A stretch of 64,000 bases of DNA, taken from assembly GCF_016924145.1 (NCBI RefSeq), contig NZ_JAFFZO010000001.1:1-64000 (forward strand), written 5' to 3'. Positions 54,551-62,493 of this stretch are shown here, one piece after another; the stretch's first letter is position 1, and every line of letters starts with the position of its first letter. This DNA comes from Amphritea pacifica. Lineage in GTDB: Bacteria; Pseudomonadota; Gammaproteobacteria; Pseudomonadales; Balneatricaceae. The notes beneath the pieces were generated by a model that worked only from the letters and a program-made list of their open reading frames with translations, had not been told where the DNA came from and did not search any database. The translations under genes were made by a program, and so were the position numbers.

Positions 54551-56154
54551 TCTGCAGCCCTCCCTTTCTGAGGAAACAGCCCTTTAGGACGTTTCTGAAT
54601 AAACAGAATGATAAAGACCAACACCAGAATACTCGCCAGCACCGCACCGGTGACCGGTTCAATAAACTTATTAGCAACCCCCAGCGTAAAGGCGGCAACC
54701 AGCGTTCCCCAGAGGTTACCCACACCGCCGAATACCACCACCATAAAGGAATCGATGATATACGCCTGCCCCAGGTTCGGACCGACGTTAGTCAGCTGAC
54801 TCAGCGCCACCCCGGCAATACCGGCAATACCGGAACCCAGACCAAAGGTCAGCGCATCCACCCGGTCGGTACGGATCCCCATCGCCTTCGCCATATCCCG
54901 GTTCTGTGACACCGCCCGGACATTCAGACCCAGCGAGGTTTTCTTCAGCACGATTAACAAAATCATGAAGACCAGCAGCGCAAAGGCAACAATGTAGAGC
55001 CGGTTGAGGGTCAGACTCAGTAACGGATTAATCTCAATAGAACCACTCATCCAGTCAGGGGTGGCCACCTGACGGTTAAGGGGTGAAAATACAGTACGCA
55101 CCATCTGCTGCAGAATCAGACTGATACCAAAGGTCGCCAGCAGCGTTTCCAGTGGCCGGCCATGCAGGTGACGAATCACCAGTCGTTCAATCAGAATCCC
55201 CGCCAGACCGGACACCATAAAGGCCAGCGGCACCGCGATCCAGAGGGAGTATTCAATCATATTCGGCAGCATCAGCTGCACCACATAGGTGGTATAAGCC
55301 CCCAGCATAATCATCTCGCCATGGGCCATATTGATCACCCCCATCACCCCGAAGGTGATCGCCAGACCGATCGCTGCCAGCAGCAACACCGAGCCAAGGC
55401 TCAGGCCAAAAAACAGCTGATTGATAAAACCATACATCTCAGCTTTCTGATCTATCTTATCCAGCCCCGTTTGCGCCGCTTTGCGAACACTGCGGGAGGG
55501 ATCGTTCTCTGCCAGTCTGGTCAACTGATTACGCACTTCAGGCTCAAGGCTGCCTTCAAGCACCTTAACTGCCTGGAGCCGATCGGTTGCTTCTGCAGCG
55601 TGCTCAGTACGATAGAGAGCCAGCGCCACATCCATCACATCCTGAACCGAGCGACTCTGCTCTTTCAGGCGGGCAGTGCGAATCAGTTCAATGGTATTGG
55701 CACCCAGGTCGGAGAACAGTGAGCGAACCGCATCCTTTCTGACGACAGAATCAGGATGGTTCAGTTGCATCCGGGCGATAGCCTCCCCCAGATAACCCCG
55801 CAGCTTATTATTGACTTTAATTTTACTCACCTGATTTTTGCTCAGATCATTCAGCTCTTCACCAGAAAACAGGTCAGTGTAGCGGGTGACACTTTGCTCT
55901 TTGAGAGCTGCGATCAGACGTTTACTCTCTTTTTCATAATAGAGATCGCCGTTCAGCATCGTCTTGAACAGGGCCAGCATATCGGCCCCCTCAGTGGTTT
56001 CAAGCTGTTGCAGCACTGGCAACGCCTTGTTCAGCTTCACCTCGGTCAGCTCCAGCAGCAAAGGCTGCTGAGCCTCTGAGGGCGGTTCTGCCAGGACACT
56101 GGTGCTGATCAGCAAACCAAGCAGGCAGGCGCAGATCGCGTTTATATATCTCAC
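54547..56154 (-). CDS. urtB: Urea ABC transporter permease UrtB with N-terminal periplasmic domain
   Basis: 535 residues. A signal peptide (1-22, LLGLLISTSVLAEP) and about 210 helical soluble residues precede eight or so membrane helices (from about 238). GLAITFGVMGVINMAHGEMIMLGAYTTYVVQ is the LivH/UrtB signature. The long front domain, with HEAT-like DSVVRKDAVRSLFSDLG and PSRSVRKAAQTGLDK repeats, is found in many proteobacterial UrtB but not in cyanobacterial short forms. Confidence 0.95.
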   Translation of the reverse strand: MRYINAICACLLGLLISTSVLAEPPSEAQQPLLLELTEVKLNKALPVLQQLETTEGADMLALFKTMLNGDLYYEKESKRLIAALKEQSVTRYTDLFSGEELNDLSKNQVSKIKVNNKLRGYLGEAIARMQLNHPDSVVRKDAVRSLFSDLGANTIELIRTARLKEQSRSVQDVMDVALALYRTEHAAEATDRLQAVKVLEGSLEPEVRNQLTRLAENDPSRSVRKAAQTGLDKIDQKAEMYGFINQLFFGLSLGSVLLLAAIGLAITFGVMGVINMAHGEMIMLGAYTTYVVQLMLPNMIEYSLWIAVPLAFMVSGLAGILIERLVIRHLHGRPLETLLATFGISLILQQMVRTVFSPLNRQVATPDWMSGSIEINPLLSLTLNRLYIVAFALLVFMILLIVLKKTSLGLNVRAVSQNRDMAKAMGIRTDRVDALTFGLGSGIAGIAGVALSQLTNVGPNLGQAYIIDSFMVVVFGGVGNLWGTLVAAFTLGVANKFIEPVTGAVLASILVLVFIILFIQKRPKGLFPQKGRAAE

Positions 56155-56280
56155 TGGTATTCTCCGTCCGGGTAAGGCAGTTAAGGGGGCGACATCAACG
56201 TCTTAGAGGTGTTGCATTAACCGGCCCTTGTGAAGGTTGTCTGTGATCAGACAGCACCATCACCCCTGCCTACTTGTAAT

Positions 56281-56308
56281 ACAGGCTTCCGATGGAAGCC
56301 TGCTTTTC
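56281..56308 (-). terminator. Stem-loop between urtA and urtB
   Basis: A perfect 9-bp stem, CAGGCTTCC-GAT-GGAAGCCTG, lies 48 bp after the urtA stop, followed on the minus strand by only TATTAC. It probably protects the urtA message or attenuates read-through, keeping binding protein above membrane subunits. Confidence 0.75.
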
Positions 56309-56355
56309 ACAACCTGAAGAATTCAGGCAAATTCACTACGGTTTTCCCTGAGGAA

Positions 56356-57642
56356 TCAGTAGTTCTGACCGGAACAGGTCTTAGTCACGGTGTTGTAGTT
56401 ACCGCAAGAGATAGGAGCAGTCCAGTCTGCGATCAGATCCTTAGAACCCGGCAGGAAGTCAGACCACGCATCACCCGGTACAACACCTTCCGTTTCCCAG
56501 ACCACTTCAAACTGGCCATCATCCTGAATCTCACCGATCAGCACCGGCTTGCTCAGGTGGTGGTTTTTGTTCATGTAAGCCATACCACCGGTCAGGTTTT
56601 CTGTCTCCTGGCCGATCATCGCCTGCTCAACCGCGTCCACATCAGTAGTGCCGGCTTTCTCAACCGCCTGAGTCCACATCTTGAAGCCGATATAAGTAGC
56701 TTCCATCGGGTCATTGGTTACGCGGTCAGGATTGCCAGTGAACGCTTTCCACTGAGAGATAAACGCGCTGTTAGCATCGCTCTCAACACTCTGGAAGTAG
56801 TTCCATGCAGCCAGATGACCGACCAGAGGCTTAGTGTCCAGACCTGACAGCTCCTCCTCACCAACAGAGAATGCAACCACAGGGATATCTTCAGCAGAGA
56901 TACCCTGGTTACCCAGTTCCTTGTAGAACGGCACGTTAGCGTCACCATTGATAGTAGAGACTACCGCAGTCTTCTTACCTTCAGCGCCGAAGCTCTTGAT
57001 ATCAGAGACAATTGACTGCCAGTCAGAGTGACCGAACGGCGTGTAGTTGATCATGATATCTTCTTCAGCCACACCTTTCGCTTTCAGGTACGCTTCCAGA
57101 ATCTTGTTGGTGGTACGTGGGTAAACATAGTCAGTACCCGCCAGCACCCAGCGCTTCACACCCAGATCATTCATCAGGTAATCAACTGCAGGAATCGCCT
57201 GCTGGTTTGGCGCAGCACCGGTGTAGAATACGTTTTTAGAGGACTCCTCACCCTCATACTGAACCGGGTAGAACATCAGACCGTTCAGCTCTTCCAGAAC
57301 CGGCAGCGCAGACTTACGGGATACAGAGGTCCAGCAACCGAAGATCACATCAACCTGATCCTTGGTCAGCAGCTCACGGGTTTTCTCAGCAAACAGCGGC
57401 CAGTTAGAAGCAGGGTCAACCACCACCGCTTCCAGCTTCTTACCCAGCAGACCACCCTTCTTGTTCTGCTCTTCAACCATCATCAGAACGGTGTCTTTCA
57501 GGGTTGTCTCACTGATCGCCATGGTGCCGGACAGAGAGTGCAGTACGCCAACTTTAATCGTATCTGCGGCCATAGCACTGACACTCAGTACACTGGCCCC
57601 CATAGACAGAGCAATACCTGAAACCAGATGTTTGATCTTCAT
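56356..57642 (-). CDS. urtA: Urea ABC transporter substrate-binding protein UrtA
   Basis: 428 residues from the ATG at 57642 (GAAGGGA upstream). The open frame runs further to 57747, but the signal peptide starts at MKIKHLVSGIALSMG and ends at SAMAADTIKVGVLHS. GTMAISETTLKDTVLMMVEEQNKKGGLLG and VVDPASNWPLFAEKTRELL are the UrtA (FmdD-like) signature. It is the first gene of the urea operon, transcribed leftward. Confidence 0.96.
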   Translation of the reverse strand: MKIKHLVSGIALSMGASVLSVSAMAADTIKVGVLHSLSGTMAISETTLKDTVLMMVEEQNKKGGLLGKKLEAVVVDPASNWPLFAEKTRELLTKDQVDVIFGCWTSVSRKSALPVLEELNGLMFYPVQYEGEESSKNVFYTGAAPNQQAIPAVDYLMNDLGVKRWVLAGTDYVYPRTTNKILEAYLKAKGVAEEDIMINYTPFGHSDWQSIVSDIKSFGAEGKKTAVVSTINGDANVPFYKELGNQGISAEDIPVVAFSVGEEELSGLDTKPLVGHLAAWNYFQSVESDANSAFISQWKAFTGNPDRVTNDPMEATYIGFKMWTQAVEKAGTTDVDAVEQAMIGQETENLTGGMAYMNKNHHLSKPVLIGEIQDDGQFEVVWETEGVVPGDAWSDFLPGSKDLIADWTAPISCGNYNTVTKTCSGQNY

Positions 57643-57771
57643 ATATTTTTCCCTTCTTGAGGTTAAGTTTCGATTCTTTTGTTCCGGGCAGGATCGGTAT
57701 CCCGGGAATCTGTTATTGACCAGACCATTATTAGAAATACGGCTCAATGAAGGTATGGGGTGATTGACGCA

Positions 57772-57799
57772 CCCCTATACGTCAAATGACGTATAGGGG
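57772..57799. promoter_or_regulatory. 28-bp perfect palindrome upstream of urtA
   Basis: Arms CCCCTATACGTCA and TGACGTATAGGGG are separated by AA; all 13 pairs match. It lies about 130 bp upstream of the urtA ATG and directly abuts a run of 11 G (57796-57806). An overlapping smaller inverted repeat, GGGGTG...CACCCC, is at 57758-57776. Position and symmetry fit a dimeric regulator site for the urt-ure operon (inference); a cruciform or terminator role is less likely as there is no T run. Confidence 0.65.
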
Positions 57800-57810
57800 G
57801 GGGGGGAAGA

Positions 57811-57915
57811 AGTCGCTAATGGCTAGGGGTCAGACGCTTCGCTTGCTAGAAAAACGTAGCTCGTGGCTCGAACGTAACAAAGGGCGTGACTTGCTTGTGG
57901 CTCGGAAGAGCGGGG
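57811..57915 (+). repeat. Hairpin repeat family, copy R1
   Basis: GGCTAGGGGTCAGACGCTTC and GCTTGCTAG, then GTGGCTCGAACGTAACAAAG and GGCGTGACTTGC. It shows the two-part structure of the family: a TAGACGCTTCGCTTGCTAG-like block followed by a CGTCAC...GTGAC hairpin, here weakened (GTAAC). Confidence 0.8.
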
Positions 57916-57920
57916 AAAAA

Positions 57921-58038
57921 AGTAGCTAGTTGCTAGGAGTTAGACGCTTCGCTTGCTAGGTAAAGCAACGTCAAAAGACGTTACTCGTCGCTCGAACGTC
58001 ACAAAGGGCGTGACTTGCTTGTGGCTCGGAAGAGCGGG
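57921..58038 (+). repeat. Hairpin repeat family, copy R2
   Basis: TTAGACGCTTCGCTTGCTAG, an internal AACGTC-AAAA-GACGTT palindrome, then CGAACGTCACAAAGGGCGTG and ACTTGCTTG. It is followed by a flank (about 58039-58100) that recurs after R4. Confidence 0.85.
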
Positions 58039-58100
58039 TGAATATTGTAGGGAAATTCACATTGTCACTTTGGAAAATATATCTGCTGCCTTTATCTGAA

Positions 58101-58195
58101 AAGTCTCTAGTGGCTAGGCGTTAGACGCTTTGCTTGCTAGGAAAGGCAAAGGCAAAGGCAAAGGCAAAACATGTTGTTCGTTGCTCAACAAAAGC
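58101..58195 (+). repeat. Hairpin repeat family, copy R3
   Basis: GTGGCTAGGCGTTAGACGCT and TTGCTTGCTAG, then a short tandem array of GGCAAA (58142-58169, about four units) in place of the usual spacer. The second hairpin is degenerate. Confidence 0.8.
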
Positions 58196-58369
58196 GATCT
58201 GGATTTGGTGATAGAGAATCTGAAAAGAGAATCCGTTACTTCCTCATCATGGGTACTGATAGCAAGCAATTTTACTTGACTAAACTACTATGGTATTTAG
58301 TGGAATAAGCTATTGCCGCTCGAGACTGTAAGGGTCTTAGTTGAAAGGAAATCAGCAGCCAGGGGTAAA

Positions 58370-59443
58370 ATGATGCTTCGAACACATCAGACACTGTTGG
58401 ACCAGATGAAAATTAGTGATGCGGAGATCCAGAGCAGGCTCGAACTTGCTGCGCTTTCCCTGAGTCACTTTGAACTGCTTAAAGACGTACTTCCGCTTAT
58501 CAATGCGCAGGTGGATTCAATTGTTGAACGCTTCTATATCTCTCAGCTGGCCATTGATGAAATCGCTGTACTGATCGGTGATGCGGACACTCTGAACCGG
58601 CTGAAAGGCGCACAGCATCAGTATATTCTCGACCTGTTTTCAGGCCAGTATGACAGTACTTATGTCAACAACCGCTTACGTATCGGGATGGTTCATAAAA
58701 GAATTGGGGTTGAACCAAAACTCTATCTGAGCGCGATCTGTTCACTGAAACTGATTCTCTTTGAAGTGCTCGATCAGTCTATGACTGACGCTGAAGTCCT
58801 CAGACAGACAAAAGAGGCCTTAGACAAATTGTTGTATTTCGATACGACGCTGGTATTTGATACCTATATTTCCAGCATGATCTCTGAACTGGAGCTGGCT
58901 AAGAAGAAAACCGAGATGTATGCCAATAGCCTTGAGGTGAAAGTGTCGGAACGCACTGCCCAGCTGGAGGAACTGGCTAAAAAAGATCCGCTGACGGGTA
59001 TCAATAATCAGCGGGCGATGCGTGAACTGGCCAGTGTACTACTGGCTTCACTTACCCGACGCAAGGCCTCTTTTGCACTGATCTACTTCGATATCGATAA
59101 TTTTAAGCAGATTAATGATCAGCACGGACACCTGAAAGGCGATGAAGTTTTAAAAGTCATTTCAGAATGTATCAGACAACATATTCGGGAATCGGATGTC
59201 CCCTGCCGCTACGGCGGCGATGAGTTTTGCATCATGTTGCCTGACGCGGATGCCCAGTCTGCGCAAGCTGTGGCTGAAAGAATAATCGCAAGCTTTGCCG
59301 AAATGCATCCGGACTTTTCGCTGAGTGTGGGTATTGTGGACACCGGCCCCGGACAACACATGAGCCTGGATGACATGATCGGCATCGCAGATAAAAAAAT
59401 GTATGAAGCTAAAGCGATGGAAGGATCCCGGATTATAGTCTGA
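58370..59443 (+). CDS. Globin-coupled diguanylate cyclase
   Basis: 357 residues from the ATG at 58370 (CAGGGG upstream); an in-frame TTG at 58313 is not needed. Residues about 10-165 are a globin-coupled sensor: NRLRIGMVHKRIGVEPKLYL places proximal His109 and the conserved Tyr as in DosC/BpeGReg. A short coiled coil (about 170-210) links to a GGDEF domain with DPLTGINNQRAM, FDIDNFKQIND and RYGGDEFCIML. The I-site RESD is intact, so c-di-GMP feedback is possible. It should make c-di-GMP under control of O2 bound to heme. It is flanked by hairpin repeats on both sides. Confidence 0.9.
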   Translation: MMLRTHQTLLDQMKISDAEIQSRLELAALSLSHFELLKDVLPLINAQVDSIVERFYISQLAIDEIAVLIGDADTLNRLKGAQHQYILDLFSGQYDSTYVNNRLRIGMVHKRIGVEPKLYLSAICSLKLILFEVLDQSMTDAEVLRQTKEALDKLLYFDTTLVFDTYISSMISELELAKKKTEMYANSLEVKVSERTAQLEELAKKDPLTGINNQRAMRELASVLLASLTRRKASFALIYFDIDNFKQINDQHGHLKGDEVLKVISECIRQHIRESDVPCRYGGDEFCIMLPDADAQSAQAVAERIIASFAEMHPDFSLSVGIVDTGPGQHMSLDDMIGIADKKMYEAKAMEGSRIIV

Positions 59444-59463
59444 CGGGGAAAGCAGTCGGGGAA

Positions 59464-59571
59464 AGCAGTGGCTAGGGGTTAGACGCTTCGCTTGCTAGGA
59501 AAAGCAAAAGCCGTCGCTCGTAGCTCGAACGTCACAAAGAGCGTGACTTGCTCGTTGTTCGTAAGAGCGGG
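59464..59571 (+). repeat. Hairpin repeat family, copy R4
   Basis: GTGGCTAGGGGTTAGACGCT and TCGCTTGCTAG, then CTCGAACGTCACAAAGAGCG and TGACTTGCTCG. It begins 21 bp after the cyclase stop. The flank 59572-59635 (GAATATTGTAG...TCACTTTGGAAAATA) resembles the flank after R2. Confidence 0.87.
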
Positions 59572-59715
59572 GGAATATTGTAGTGGCTGTTTATATCATC
59601 ACTTTGGAAAATAGATCTGTTATCTTTATCAGAGTTAAAGGGCTTTGACCCTTTAAAGTGATATGACCCGATTATTTTTATCTGTTTATTTTGAAAATTA
59701 AAGAAGAATTTTAGC

Positions 59716-60930
59716 TCACTCTGCTCTATTGCTATATTTTTCAAGCCATCCTTTCAGATTAGATATCGCGCAATTCACTTCTTCTCTGACATCTTTACTA
59801 CTTTTGTTAATATCAGATATACTTTCTTTAACCAATACAAGCATAATATCATCTTTATGTAGAGCCGCTTGATTACTCAATTTTTCTAGCCAATTTACAA
59901 GTGGAGTTAGGCTTTTTAGATACGACTCATTTTTCTCTTCTAGATCAGCCAAATATTCACCAACCCGCCCGGTTCTTTCTCGTTCGTAGGCCAAGTCAAT
60001 TGATTCTACTTCACGAAGTATTTCGCTAGAACCTTGAGAATGATTAATAAGAACTTGTGCTTTTTCTTTTATATCGCTCAATTTTTGTGAAATCCAATCA
60101 CCTAAATATTTTCCTAAAAAATCATCCTGCAATCTTTCAATTATTTCTTTTTCTGAAAGATTGTGAACCAATATGTCACGCTCAAAACTCGCTAAACGGT
60201 CTAGTCGCTCGTCTGTTTTACCATTCCTGAAAAGAAAAAAACAACCAAATATCAATAATGAAATATCAAATGCAGCCATTTGTGTTTTAGCTATATTATC
60301 AGAACCATATACATCAGTTATAGTATTCAAAGAATTTCCTATAGAAATTTCAATAAGCACTAAGGATATTACAGTTTTGAAGGCTCTTGTAAGAGCAGAC
60401 GAGTCAGAAATCAATGTTGACACTGGAGGAAACTGCTCCTCTTTCCTTTTAAATATCTCATAAAAAAAACCTGCAATTAAAGTAACCACAACAAAAACTA
60501 AAGCGTAATAATTTATCATCACTTGCCATGAAAAATATGAGGCTACAACTTCGAACTTTATAATATAATTTATTGCAAACAAAGGTGACCCTAGAAAAAT
60601 AAACATTAATACTACAACAGCGATCACTCCTCCTTCCTCTCGAAAAACCCTGTAATCCAAGTCGCGCTTAACATTAGACTTTCTACCTAAAACAATTAAA
60701 AATGAAATAGAAATAATAACCAAATGAATTTGGCTGAATGACCTATAAAAATCTGAAAGGCTTGACGTTTTCACCTCAAGATCTGAAAGAGTTTGAAGCA
60801 ATTGCCAAACAACGTATATCATCCCAGCAAGAATTGTCCAGAAAGTCATACCGGCTTTAGAAGCTCTACTATTCTGTCTGTCATACAAAGTTCTTATATA
60901 ATCAAGCAACTCTAATCTTCTATCCACCAT
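59716..60930 (-). CDS. Orphan membrane protein, AT-rich, function unknown
   Basis: 404 residues, no family recognised. Six hydrophobic segments lie at about 28-50, 68-83, 101-124, 136-158, 185-202 and 221-236. The C-terminal 160 residues are cytoplasmic and coiled-coil-like (RLASFERDILVHNLSEKE, YLADLEEKNESYLKSLTPLV). The gene is much richer in A+T than its neighbours and sits inside the repeat segment, which suggests horizontal acquisition. A long helical cytoplasmic tail after a membrane block could mean a sensor or an abortive-infection-type effector, but nothing proves it. No partner gene is adjacent. Confidence 0.7.
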   Translation of the reverse strand: MVDRRLELLDYIRTLYDRQNSRASKAGMTFWTILAGMIYVVWQLLQTLSDLEVKTSSLSDFYRSFSQIHLVIISISFLIVLGRKSNVKRDLDYRVFREEGGVIAVVVLMFIFLGSPLFAINYIIKFEVVASYFSWQVMINYYALVFVVVTLIAGFFYEIFKRKEEQFPPVSTLISDSSALTRAFKTVISLVLIEISIGNSLNTITDVYGSDNIAKTQMAAFDISLLIFGCFFLFRNGKTDERLDRLASFERDILVHNLSEKEIIERLQDDFLGKYLGDWISQKLSDIKEKAQVLINHSQGSSEILREVESIDLAYERERTGRVGEYLADLEEKNESYLKSLTPLVNWLEKLSNQAALHKDDIMLVLVKESISDINKSSKDVREEVNCAISNLKGWLEKYSNRAE

Positions 60931-61436
60931 ATCGTATCTCTAGTATTTTAGGGGGGTGATCAATTTAACACCGGGCAATATTGCCAAAAGGCATAGTAAC
61001 TATCAGATAGTAAAGAGGAAGTTTTAAACATCGCGATCTCCCTTAAGACAAAAACGAAAATGCGCAGTTGCATTCTTAATCCGGTGGAGAACCCCACCAG
61101 CGTTCCAACTTATCCCTTTGTTTCTGATGTTTTACGGAGCTCTAAGCCGCAAAACACCCCTTATCTAACGATAAAGCCAGCATAACCGCTTAACTGAAGA
61201 AAATAAACTGCCAAAACCAACAACAGCTTACAGCGCACTTAACTCAAACGCACACCACTAAATCCTACTAAGAAGGCTTTTCCTAGCCACTAACGACTAG
61301 CAAGTCGCGAAGCGACGTCTAGCCACTGCCCCAAAGATCGATCACAAAACACCCAGCAGTATCCATTAATAACTATTTTCGTGAACAGTTTTACCCTGAC
61401 GAGAGAAGTCGCTAAACTGAGCGCCACTTTATCTAT
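60931..61436. other. Intergenic region before the DMT transporter
   Basis: About 500 bp without a supported gene. It contains hairpin repeat copy R5 near 61272-61332 and a small GGTGG...CCACC hairpin near 61083-61098. It includes promoters for the two divergent genes. Confidence 0.5.
61272..61332 (-). repeat. Hairpin repeat family, copy R5 (inverted)
   Basis: On the minus strand: GTGGCTAGACGTCGCTTCGC, GACTTGCTAG, then the tail TTAGTGGCTAGG. The core hairpin GTCGC-TTC-GCGAC differs from the GTCAC/GTGAC stem of R6 by paired (compensatory) changes. Confidence 0.82.
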
Positions 61437-62324
61437 ATGGACTTAACTGTCATGCCAATACTGGTTGCCGTCACTATTTTATGGGCGTTTTCGTTCAGCC
61501 TGATCGGGGTGTATCTCGCGGGGCAGGTCGATGCCTGGTTTTCGGTATTGATGCGTGTCGCCCTGGCGACACTGATCTTTTTACCTTTTCTGAAGCTGCG
61601 TCAAATCGAGCCTAAAGTCGCTTTTCTGCTGATGGTGTGTGGGGCTTTTCAGCTTGGCATCATGTATGGCTTTTATTACCAATCCTTTTTATACCTGTCT
61701 GTACCCGAAGTTTTACTCTTCACCGTCATGACGCCCATTTACATCACCCTGCTGAATGACTTACTCGATCACCGGCTGAATATTGGTTTTATTATCAGTG
61801 CATTATTAGCCGTTATTGGCGCGATCACTATTCGCTATCAAGGGGTGGATGAAGGCTATCTGAAGGGTTTGTTGATCGTACAAGGCGCTAACGTATGCTT
61901 TGCCGCAGGGCAAGTGGGTTACAAACGTATCATTGCAAAAGAGCGCCCGGACCTGCCTCAGCGCACCGTGTTTGGCTGGTTTTTTATTGGTGCTTTAGCG
62001 GTTGTGATCCCCTGTTATCTCATCCTTGGCAACCCGGATAAACTACCGACTACCCCCCTGCAATGGTCAATTTTGACCTATTTAGGACTCGTTGCGTCAG
62101 GTCTGGGCTATTTCGCCTGGAACAAGGGGGCAACGCAAGTCAGCGTCGGGACACTGGCTGTCGCCAACAACCTGCTAATCCCTGCGGGCATTGTCGTTAA
62201 TGTTTTATTCTGGAACCGTGATGCGGATATTTTGCGCCTGTCGATCGGAGGGGCAATTAATCTGTTAGCACTCATGATAAACGATAAATTCAACCAACGT
62301 ATCCAACAGGCAAAAACGGCCTAA
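61437..62324 (+). CDS. EamA/DMT family transporter
   Basis: 295 residues with ten membrane helices in two EamA repeats (TILWAFSFSLIGVYLAGQV; VCFAAGQVGYKRII). FLYLSVPEVLLFTVMTPIYITLLNDLLDHR resembles the YedA-like carboxylate/amino acid/amine transporter subfamily. The substrate is unknown, likely an amino acid or amine exporter. Hairpin repeats R5 and R6 bracket the gene. MDLTVMPIL offers two starts, at 61437 and 61452. Confidence 0.85.
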   Translation: MDLTVMPILVAVTILWAFSFSLIGVYLAGQVDAWFSVLMRVALATLIFLPFLKLRQIEPKVAFLLMVCGAFQLGIMYGFYYQSFLYLSVPEVLLFTVMTPIYITLLNDLLDHRLNIGFIISALLAVIGAITIRYQGVDEGYLKGLLIVQGANVCFAAGQVGYKRIIAKERPDLPQRTVFGWFFIGALAVVIPCYLILGNPDKLPTTPLQWSILTYLGLVASGLGYFAWNKGATQVSVGTLAVANNLLIPAGIVVNVLFWNRDADILRLSIGGAINLLALMINDKFNQRIQQAKTA

Positions 62325-62427
62325 GCCTGCTCCTGATAGCGATTTTTGAAACCGAAGCCACTAAACAGGCAATACCAACAACTGCCTTACAGGCACCCGA
62401 CTTAAACACTAGTTATGGAGTACATTA

Positions 62428-62490
62428 AGAAGGCTCTTCCTAGCCACTAACTACTAGCAAGTCACGCTCTTTGTGACGTTCTAGCTACTG
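62428..62490 (-). repeat. Hairpin repeat family, copy R6 (inverted)
   Basis: On the minus strand: AGTAGCTAGAACGTCACAAA, GAGCGTGACTTGCTAG, then TAGTTAGTGGCTAGG. It ends 4 bp before the response-regulator stop codon region and could serve as its 3' hairpin (GTCAC-AAAGAGC-GTGAC). Confidence 0.85.
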
Positions 62491-62493
62491 ATT

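Larger units (their letters stand above)
57643..58369. other. urtA upstream region with palindrome and repeats
   Basis: 727 bp between the divergent urtA and diguanylate cyclase genes. It holds the 28-bp palindrome, a G11 tract and three hairpin repeat copies (R1-R3), each listed separately. The urtA promoter must lie in the first 130-150 bp. No protein gene is seen. Confidence 0.7.

Noticed and set aside
59532-59744. Minus-strand 70-residue frame overlapping the orphan gene's end
   Set aside because: It overlaps repeat R4's flank and the stop region of the real gene, and shows no coding signal.
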